A stretch of DNA of 11,640 nt from Flavobacteriia bacterium (lineage in GTDB: Bacteria > Bacteroidota > Bacteroidia > Flavobacteriales > Flavobacteriaceae), in NCBI GenBank assembly GCA_011330545.1, contig DRQI01000384.1, positions 1 through 11,640 of the forward strand, read 5' to 3'. Positions 6,688 to 11,640 of the stretch are shown here, in pieces. Below the pieces are notes generated by a model. It was not told the origin of the DNA. It made no database searches and saw only the letters and a list, made by a program, of their open reading frames with translations. Position numbers and translations under genes: made by a program. Each line of letters opens with the position of its first letter. The first letter of the stretch is position 1.

Positions 6688-6722
6688 AAACCCAAGCTAT
6701 TCGAAAATAGCTTGGGTTTTTT
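6688..6722. terminator. Strong intrinsic terminator between convergent genes
   Basis: AAACCCAAGCTATT (6688-6701) pairs perfectly with AATAGCTTGGGTTT (6706-6719) around a CGAA tetraloop, giving a 14-bp stem followed by more T (to 6722). It lies between the stop codons of the phasin-like gene (+) and the methyltransferase (-). On the - strand the tail is less T-rich, but it probably serves both. Confidence 0.9.
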
Positions 6723-6735
6723 GGTTTAGCCCAAA

Positions 6736-7335
6736 TTATTCTTTTTGAAATACCAATGTTGTCATACAACGCCGGCAATCAACATTTACTGTTTTTACGG
6801 GCTCTAAAAGTGATAAGCGATGTTTATCTGTCAATTGCCGAATATGTTCTCTGGTAATTAAAAAACGAGTGCTTCCGTCAGGGATGGCATACACGCCATC
6901 GGAGATTTCTACAATAGAATTTTCAATACCTATTGATGAGGTCATCCTAATAAACAACGAGCCGCCAACTTTTAAAATACGAATCAATTCAGCAAACATA
7001 GCTTCAAAATGAGCCGTATTTTCAGCAAAATGTAATACGGCATTTGAAATGATATGATTGAAAAAATTATCCCTATAAGGAATACTGTTTAATTCAGAAA
7101 TAGTGATATTCTCAACTATTTTAGGATACATTTCTTTGACATAACCTACAGATATCGAATCACGGTCTAAAGCATACAACCTATATCCGTTTTGATAAAA
7201 CCAATACATATTTCTACCTTTTCCGCAACCGGCATCCAAAATTTTTTCATTGGCTTGATACCTGTTTTTTAAGATTTGATCAAGTAAATAGATATCGGTT
7301 GCCCCGAGAATACTTTTTAATGATTTTATGCCCAT
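6736..7335 (-). CDS. Class I SAM-dependent methyltransferase
   Basis: A 199-residue Rossmann-fold methyltransferase. The SAM-binding motif I LDAGCGKGRN is at 33-42, the acidic end of strand 2 is D57 in YALDRDS, an INNER-like LNSIPYRDNFFN at 82-93 matches motif III, and motif IV is IISNAVLHF at 95-103. A post-motif LKVGGSLFIR follows at 121-130. The C-terminus, with CRRC at 187-190 and MTTLVFQK, resembles TehB-like and other small-molecule methyltransferases of Bacteroidota. The substrate cannot be told. The start at 7335 gives a helix leading directly into the fold, and no better upstream start is evident. It is transcribed toward the phasin-like genes and separated from them by a shared terminator, so a functional tie is not supported. 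Confidence 0.9.
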   Translation of the reverse strand: MGIKSLKSILGATDIYLLDQILKNRYQANEKILDAGCGKGRNMYWFYQNGYRLYALDRDSISVGYVKEMYPKIVENITISELNSIPYRDNFFNHIISNAVLHFAENTAHFEAMFAELIRILKVGGSLFIRMTSSIGIENSIVEISDGVYAIPDGSTRFLITREHIRQLTDKHRLSLLEPVKTVNVDCRRCMTTLVFQKE

Positions 7336-7679
7336 TTTAAAATACCGTTAAAGATTTGATACTTACTTTTTTAAAATACTGATTCACCACTGTTTAAAAC
7401 TAACTTTTTTGGATAAGAAATTGCTTTAAATTATACTATTTTTTACTTTTTAACGTTAAAAATGATGTTTTATAACTTCCTTTAAAGTACCTTTATGAAA
7501 CGAACATGTCAAATTTTGGTACACATAGAAAGGGTAAATAGTGAGTTCTATATGTCGCCTATAAAAAATGTAAATTTAGGCACGCGAAATCAATGTTGCT
7601 AACATAATCAAAAAGAAATTATTATAATTGTTCAATACAACTGTCACCAGTACAAATAAGAATCGATAAACACACACCA
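7336..7679. other. AT-rich divergent intergenic region
   Basis: This 344-bp stretch separates the methyltransferase (-) from the MORN-protein gene (+), so it should hold both promoters. On the - strand, TTTG followed about 20 bp later by TACTTTAA (around 7480-7520) is a weak Bacteroidota-type candidate for the methyltransferase. For the + gene I see no box close to TAnnTTTG, only AT-rich sequence near 7555-7580. A 35-codon frame from 7496 has no recognisable feature and is not called. No RNA gene or clear repeat is seen. Confidence 0.4.
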
Positions 7680-8282
7680 ATGAAAAAGATTTTATTATTA
7701 TTATTATTGTTCCCTCTAGGGATATCAGCACAATCTGAAGACACAAAAACAGAAAAAGCCAAAGATTCTGTCATTGCAACATCACAAAAGGTTCTTGATA
7801 AAGCTACAAGTGAAAATGGCGTTATGGGAACCGAACAAGTAGAACAGGATGAAATTACCAGCCCTAAATGCATCTCGGGCGATTGCCTAAACGGTACCGG
7901 CACTATGCAATACCCTAGCGGTAAATATGTCGGGCAGTGGAAAGGCGGTTTACGCCATGGCCAAGGAAAATATACTTGGAATAACGGAGATACTTATCAA
8001 GGGGCTTGGGTTGATGATAAAAGGCATGGCCAAGGGACTTATATTTGGCATGACGGCTCTAAATATAAAGGAAATTACAGTCATGGCATACGAAGTGGTT
8101 ATGGCATATATTATTATACCAACGGAAACATCTATGAAGGTACTTGGCAGAATAATTTAAAACATGGCATCGCTAATTTTTACTATAAAAATAGTGTAAA
8201 TATCGGTGGTAAGTATTTCAATAATAAGTATGTAAGTGGTACCGGAATCAACCAAGAGACTTATAAGTACAAACCCGAATAA
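7680..8282 (+). CDS. Secreted MORN-repeat protein
   Basis: A 200-residue protein with a Sec signal peptide: MKK, a Leu-rich core and probable cleavage after A17 (GISA|Q). There is no lipobox Cys, so a periplasmic or exported soluble form is expected. Residues 18-62 are a polar linker. A short Cys-containing lead-in follows (CISGDCLNGTG at 64-74), then four MORN repeats whose first Tyr falls at 83, 106, 129 and 152, an exact 23-residue period, each with a G.W/Y...HG.G core. The fourth is degenerate. MORN repeats are known from membrane- or lipid-associated scaffolds, and secreted bacterial members have no general function. Five in-frame TTA codons (7692-7706) encode the signal core, a trinucleotide repeat that could vary in length. 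It is probably monocistronic, followed by two hairpins. Confidence 0.9.
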   Translation: MKKILLLLLLFPLGISAQSEDTKTEKAKDSVIATSQKVLDKATSENGVMGTEQVEQDEITSPKCISGDCLNGTGTMQYPSGKYVGQWKGGLRHGQGKYTWNNGDTYQGAWVDDKRHGQGTYIWHDGSKYKGNYSHGIRSGYGIYYYTNGNIYEGTWQNNLKHGIANFYYKNSVNIGGKYFNNKYVSGTGINQETYKYKPE

Positions 8283-8322
8283 TTTTCAGTAAGTATTTTA
8301 TCACAATTACGTCATAAAGTAT

Positions 8323-8348
8323 GGTGAACACACTTCACCTCTTTTTTC
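8323..8348 (+). terminator. Terminator of the MORN-protein gene
   Basis: GGTGAA (8323-8328) and TTCACC (8334-8339) form a 6-bp stem with a 5-nt loop, followed at once by TCTTTTTT. It lies 40 bp after the stop codon. Confidence 0.7.
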
Positions 8349-8353
8349 ATAGC

Positions 8354-8390
8354 AAGTTCCCTTTTTAAGAAATTAAAAACGGGAACTTTT
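8354..8390. terminator. Second hairpin between convergent MORN and preA genes
   Basis: AAGTTCCC (8354-8361) pairs with GGGAACTT (8381-8388). The inner T and A runs can lengthen the stem past one mismatch. It is followed by TT on the + strand and sits 25 bp beyond the preA stop codon, so on the - strand it may end the preA transcript. Confidence 0.6.
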
Positions 8391-8415
8391 CTATTATAAA
8401 CCCTACTGTAAAAAT

Positions 8416-9741
8416 TTATTTTAAGGCATCGGTAGGTTTTGGTACAAAATGCCCTTTCCCTCCGGCCCTGTCATCATCAAAAGTTACAGGAACATCATCT
8501 GCCAGCGTTCTTTCTTCCCAAGAGATATGCTCAGTGCCATCATCGGTTTTGACCATAGTAATACAATTTTCTACAGGGCAAACCAATGAACAGAGATTAC
8601 AACCTACACAATTTTCTTCTATAATTGTAGGGATTCTGTTATCGGCATCGCCGGGCAAAGAAATGGCCTGATGCGCTCCGTCATCACAAGCAATATAGCA
8701 CAAATCACAACCAATACACGTATCAGAATTGATTTTGGCAATTACTTTATGCTTTAAATTGAGATGTTTCCATTCGGTAATATTTGGCAAGGCTTTTCCG
8801 GCAAAATCATAGATTGTATTATAGCCTTTATCTTCCATAAACTGGCGTACACCGGCTTCCATTTCACGTACTATGCCAAAACCATAATGCATTACTGCCG
8901 TACAGACTTGAATAGAAGTGGCTCCTAGTAAGATAAACTCAACTACATCACGCCACGTTTCAATCCCGCCAATACCCGAAATAGGCACTTTGCAAATCTC
9001 AGGATGTTGTGCCAAATCTTTAACCATGTGCATGGCAATGGGTTTTACTGCCGGGCCGCAATATCCTCCATTGGTGCCTTTGCCGTCAACAATAGGATAA
9101 GGCGCGTAGCTGTCTAAATCGATTCCCACAATACTTTTTAAGGTATTAATCAATGACAAGGCATCGGTACCACCTTGTACCGCAGCCAATCCCGGGTCAA
9201 TAATATGCGAAATGTTGGGAGACAGTTTGGTAATTACCGGTACGGTAGCGGCTTCTTTAGCCCATTCAACAATCAATTTTAACACTTCGGGTTCTTGCCC
9301 TACCGCCGAGCCCATACCGCGTTCACACATACCATGTGGGCAACCAAAGTTTAGTTCTATACCGTCAGCACCGGCATTTTCTACATCTTTAATAATTTGG
9401 TGCCATTCTTTTTTACTTTCTACCATTAAAGAGGCAATTACTGCATGGTTCGGAAAATATTTTTTAACCTCTTCTATTTCGCGTAGGTTATCGGCTAACG
9501 GCCTGTCGGTTATCAATTCAATATTATTGAACCCCATCATTCGGGTATCTCTATAGTTTACCGAACCGTAACGGCTAGACACATTTACTACGGGTACGCC
9601 TAGTGTTTTCCATACGGCACCACCCCAACCGGCTTCAAAGGCTTTCATAATTTGGTATCCTGAGTTTGTTGGCGGGGCTGAGGCTAGCCAAAACGGATTT
9701 GGTGCTTTTATACCTGCGAAGTTTATTGATAAATCAATCAT
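8416..9741 (-). CDS. preA: NAD-dependent dihydropyrimidine dehydrogenase subunit PreA
   Basis: A 441-residue protein that is the FMN-binding catalytic half of dihydropyrimidine dehydrogenase, reducing uracil or thymine to the 5,6-dihydro form (reversible in bacteria). Residues 1-~320 form the dihydroorotate-dehydrogenase-like barrel, with the catalytic-loop Cys in NFGCPHGM (C134) and ERGMG at 140-144. Near the C-terminus are two 4Fe-4S motifs: C342-x2-C345-x2-C348-x3-C352, and C378-x2-C381-x2-C384-x3-C388-P. These match the ferredoxin-like end of mammalian DPD and of E. coli PreA, and carry electrons from PreT. About 35 further residues follow the second cluster motif. The gene is downstream of preT in the same direction, with a 301-bp gap full of repeats, so co-transcription is likely but not certain. 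A small inverted repeat lies just ahead of its start codon. Confidence 0.96.
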   Translation of the reverse strand: MIDLSINFAGIKAPNPFWLASAPPTNSGYQIMKAFEAGWGGAVWKTLGVPVVNVSSRYGSVNYRDTRMMGFNNIELITDRPLADNLREIEEVKKYFPNHAVIASLMVESKKEWHQIIKDVENAGADGIELNFGCPHGMCERGMGSAVGQEPEVLKLIVEWAKEAATVPVITKLSPNISHIIDPGLAAVQGGTDALSLINTLKSIVGIDLDSYAPYPIVDGKGTNGGYCGPAVKPIAMHMVKDLAQHPEICKVPISGIGGIETWRDVVEFILLGATSIQVCTAVMHYGFGIVREMEAGVRQFMEDKGYNTIYDFAGKALPNITEWKHLNLKHKVIAKINSDTCIGCDLCYIACDDGAHQAISLPGDADNRIPTIIEENCVGCNLCSLVCPVENCITMVKTDDGTEHISWEERTLADDVPVTFDDDRAGGKGHFVPKPTDALK

Positions 9742-9758
9742 ATTTGTATTATTTTATC

Positions 9759-9778
9759 ATTCCTGCGAAGGCAGGAAT
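9759..9778. repeat. REP-like hairpin ahead of preA
   Basis: ATTCCTGC (9759-9766) and GCAGGAAT (9771-9778) form a perfect 8-bp stem with a GAAG loop, 17 bp upstream of the preA start codon on the - strand. Similar short TTCCTGC-type palindromes are common dispersed repeats in bacteria. In RNA it would be in the preA leader. Confidence 0.6.
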
Positions 9779-9845
9779 CTCATTTAGTTTGTTTTTAACT
9801 TTGAAAATAAATCTCGGCTGTAATCAAACTATCACTCATTTATAT

Positions 9846-9968
9846 GGAACACTGATGACGCTGATTTTGCTGATTTTCACTGATTTTTATTTGTGTTATC
9901 TGTACTGTTTTATATTTGTAACTTTTTTTGGAACGCTGATGACGCTGATTTTCGCTGACTTGTTTTTT
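9846..9968. repeat. Dispersed CTGAT-step repeat, two tandem copies
   Basis: Copy 1 begins GGAAC at 9846, with CTGAT at 9852, 9861, 9870 and 9880 (steps of 9, 9, 10). Copy 2 begins GGAAC at 9930, with CTGAT or CTGAC at 9936, 9945 and 9955. A third copy is at 11390. The unit fills most of the preT-preA gap and has no coding content. It resembles dispersed repeats I know from Bacteroidota intergenic DNA. Confidence 0.7.
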
Positions 9969-10019
9969 TACTAAAATCAAATCATTTTATATCATACTAA
10001 TCAATGATTTATTCTTACC

Positions 10020-10047
10020 GAATACTGCCAACTGAATACTGCTCACT
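10020..10047. repeat. Two 14-bp tandem repeats across the preT stop codon
   Basis: GAATACTGCCAACT (10020-10033) is followed directly by GAATACTGCTCACT (10034-10047), with 12 of 14 bases identical. The second copy covers the preT stop codon at 10043-10045. Confidence 0.5.
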
Positions 10048-11368
10048 TATTCAGCCAATTATGAATCCCTTGCGCTGCCATTTTACCGTCATAGGCCGCA
10101 TTGACAACTTCGGCACCTCCATTGATTGCATCTCCACCTGCAAAATAATTTTCTTTTGAGGTTTGAAAGGTCTCGGCATTGACCACAATTCTGGTTTTAT
10201 CATCTGTTTCAAGGCCGTCTATTAGTTTATAGAATGAACCTTGTTTTGCTTGCCCTGTTGCTTTGATGACCATATCGCATTTGACAGTAAAAACATTATT
10301 CATATTCGTTTGAAGTTTACCGTCAACCACTTCGGTTTTAGCAAATTTTACCCCTTCCACCTTTTTATTTCCAAGAATTTCAATAGGAGTAACATTAAAA
10401 AGGCTATCAACTCCGGCGGCTATTGCTAAATCATACTCAAAATCATAGGCGCCCATCTCTTTTTTTGACCTTCTATAAGCCAAGACAGTTTTTCTGGCAC
10501 CCATTCTAGCAGCTTCAGACGCCGCATCCATAGCCGTATTACCACCACCAATAACGGCCACCTTTTTGGGCACTTTAGTTTGATGATGTTTAGTCCGTAA
10601 CTCTTCAATAAATTCAACGGCACCAACAACGCCTTCTTTATCTTCACCTACTAATCCCAATGTTGCCGTTTTTCCTAATCCAACGCCTAAAAAGATGGCG
10701 TCATATTCATCTTCTAATTGCCTGAGTTGTTCTTTAGAAGTGATTGGTGAATTATAGTTAATTGTAAATTTTAATTGATTTTGTAAATACTCAATTTCTT
10801 TTAATACTTCTTCGTTGGTTATTTTATAAGGAGCGATACCGTGAACGGTTAAACCGGAAGGTTTGTCTTTGGCTTCAAAAATAACAACTTCATAACCTAG
10901 GGTTCGCAACTCACAGGCACAGGAAATTCCCGCAGGACCGGCACCTATGATGGCTACTTTTTTACCATTGCTTTTTCCTGTCTTAAAAATATCTTTTCGG
11001 GTATTGATAACTGTATTGGTAGCATAATTTTGTAACCTTCCTATTTGAATCGGAGGCACATCCTGATGATTGTATACACAAGCCCCTTCGCATAATACTC
11101 CGGTTGGGCATACGATGCCGCAGGCATTTCCCAACCAATTGGCATCAAAAATAGTTTTGGCCGAACCTATTGTGTTTTTCGTTTGTATTTGCTTGATAAA
11201 CAACGGAATATCAATATGCGTTGGGCATGCTTGGACACAAGGGGCATCATAACAAAACAGACACCGTGAACTTTCATAATACGCTTCGGTATCATTCATT
11301 AAGGGTTTTTTCTGTTTGAAATTTTTTCTAAATTCAGCTTCTGTAGTTGGTTTTTTATATTCTGCCAT
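10043..11368 (-). CDS. preT: NAD-dependent dihydropyrimidine dehydrogenase subunit PreT
   Basis: A 441-residue flavoprotein related to the small subunit of glutamate synthase. It takes electrons from NAD(P)H by FAD and passes them over Fe-S clusters to PreA. The N-terminal domain has cluster Cys at 36, 39, 44 and 48 (CLFC..PCVQACP) and at 83, 87, 93 and 97 (CGIVCPTGVLCEGAC). The FAD Rossmann loop IGAGPAG is at 141-147, the NAD(P)-binding loop IGGGNTAM at 273-280, and the closing FAD motif AGGD at 410-413. The length fits PreT, whereas GltD-type paralogs are usually somewhat longer. The tight pairing with preA, and the end of a probable beta-ureidopropionase upstream, support PreT over GltD. 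The upstream 168-bp gap carries a dispersed repeat that must overlap or flank the promoter, if there is one. Confidence 0.94.
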   Translation of the reverse strand: MAEYKKPTTEAEFRKNFKQKKPLMNDTEAYYESSRCLFCYDAPCVQACPTHIDIPLFIKQIQTKNTIGSAKTIFDANWLGNACGIVCPTGVLCEGACVYNHQDVPPIQIGRLQNYATNTVINTRKDIFKTGKSNGKKVAIIGAGPAGISCACELRTLGYEVVIFEAKDKPSGLTVHGIAPYKITNEEVLKEIEYLQNQLKFTINYNSPITSKEQLRQLEDEYDAIFLGVGLGKTATLGLVGEDKEGVVGAVEFIEELRTKHHQTKVPKKVAVIGGGNTAMDAASEAARMGARKTVLAYRRSKKEMGAYDFEYDLAIAAGVDSLFNVTPIEILGNKKVEGVKFAKTEVVDGKLQTNMNNVFTVKCDMVIKATGQAKQGSFYKLIDGLETDDKTRIVVNAETFQTSKENYFAGGDAINGGAEVVNAAYDGKMAAQGIHNWLNK

Positions 11369-11389
11369 TCTTTGTATTTAAAGTTTTAT

Positions 11390-11490
11390 GGAACGCTGAT
11401 AACACTGATTGAGCTGATTTTCGCTGATTTGTTTGATACTAGAAATAAATCATTTTTTATCATAATTATCAGTGTCATCTACGTACTGTT
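11390..11490. repeat. Dispersed CTGAT-step repeat, third copy
   Basis: GGAAC at 11390, then CTGAT at 11396, 11405, 11414 and 11424 (steps of 9, 9, 10). The following AAATAAATCATTTTTTATCA and the GTACTGTTTTTT at 11483-11494 have counterparts behind the copies at 9846-9968. It starts 22 bp upstream of the preT start codon. Confidence 0.65.
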
Positions 11491-11507
11491 TTTTGGGGAT
11501 ACTTACA

Positions 11508-11521
11508 AGGTTTTAAAACCT
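11508..11521. repeat. Short perfect palindrome AGGTTTTAAAACCT
   Basis: A 14-bp perfect palindrome just after the stop codon of the partial hydrolase gene on the - strand. Similar AAGGTTTT..AAAACCTT units occur between genes in Bacteroidota. It has too little loop to be a normal terminator. Confidence 0.4.
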
Positions 11522-11536
11522 GACAGGCCTTAAAAA

Positions 11537-11640
11537 TTATAGATCAGTTAAGCGCCCATACGTTTCAGGCCTTCTATCCCTAAAGAACTGCCAAGTTGAA
11601 CGCACTTCATCAATCACGTCTAAATCGAACTCTGCCACTA
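11537..11640 (-). CDS. Probable beta-ureidopropionase / carbon-nitrogen hydrolase, C-terminal end
   Basis: Only the last 34 residues are in the window, ending at the stop codon 11537-11539. The visible end reads AEFDLDVIDEVRSTWQFF followed by RDRRPETYGRLTDL. The pattern (A/E)FDLDxIxEVRxTWQFFRDRRPxxY is the typical C-terminus of nitrilase-superfamily amidohydrolases of the beta-ureidopropionase and N-carbamoylputrescine amidase type. Because preT and preA follow in the same direction, beta-ureidopropionase is favoured: it splits N-carbamoyl-beta-alanine to beta-alanine, CO2 and ammonia, the last step of reductive uracil breakdown. The frame is open to the window edge. The catalytic Glu-Lys-Cys residues lie outside, so the exact substrate cannot be read. 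Confidence 0.78.
   Translation of the reverse strand, partial: VAEFDLDVIDEVRSTWQFFRDRRPETYGRLTDL

Noticed and set aside
7496..7603. 35-codon + strand frame starting MKRTCQILVH in the divergent intergenic region
   Set aside because: No recognisable domain, no promoter or leader that sets it apart, and a length expected by chance.
9846..9968. CRISPR array reading of the CTGAT repeats
   Set aside because: The 9-10 bp steps leave no spacers of CRISPR size and no cas gene is present.
9666..9974. 102-codon + strand frame including IPAKAGIS
   Set aside because: It runs from antisense of preA through the REP-like hairpin and CTGAT repeats; the IPAKAGIS string is a translation of the palindrome, not a protein motif.

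Overview
The window looks like chromosomal DNA of a low-GC Bacteroidota, most likely a flavobacterium. Supporting signs are A-rich leaders without Shine-Dalgarno sites, promoter boxes of the Bacteroidota type TAnnTTTG, a secreted protein whose signal peptide ends in the familiar ISA|Q, and intergenic repeats of a style common in that group. This assignment comes from reading the sequence, not from a database search.

Left part (1-4583, + strand): a four-gene run. It begins with the 3' part of a large gene whose frame is open to the window edge. The visible protein is the C-terminal region of a PlsB-like glycerol-3-phosphate acyltransferase, then a HAD phosphatase, then a PlsC-like acyltransferase. 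Next come gpsA, which makes glycerol-3-phosphate, an unrecognised coiled-coil protein, and an AfsR/SARP-like regulator with a winged helix and a BTAD domain.

Middle part (4584-6730, + strand): three paralogous small basic helical proteins that resemble phasins, the surface proteins of storage granules. The middle one also has a long Lys/Ala-rich histone-H1-like segment and a C-terminal helix-hairpin-helix domain, an architecture reminiscent of PhaF of pseudomonads. Two of the three genes share a promoter module in which two heptamers (consensus G[C/T]AAC[T/C][C/A]) lie 11 bp apart and end 8 bp before a TAnnTTTG box. This is the classic geometry of SARP targets, and a SARP-like gene is directly upstream. 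My hypothesis is that positions 1-6666 form one system: glycerolipid precursor supply, coating of lipid or polyester granules with attachment to the nucleoid, and a dedicated activator. Two palindromic MITE-like elements (5148-5332 and 6281-6356) sit between the phasin-like genes.

Right part (6736-11640): a class I SAM methyltransferase (- strand), a secreted MORN-repeat protein (+ strand), and a - strand reductive pyrimidine degradation cluster. The cluster is the 3' end of a probable beta-ureidopropionase (nitrilase superfamily), then preT and preA (NAD-dependent dihydropyrimidine dehydrogenase). Both intergenic gaps of this cluster carry copies of a dispersed repeat built on CTGAT steps of 9-10 bp.
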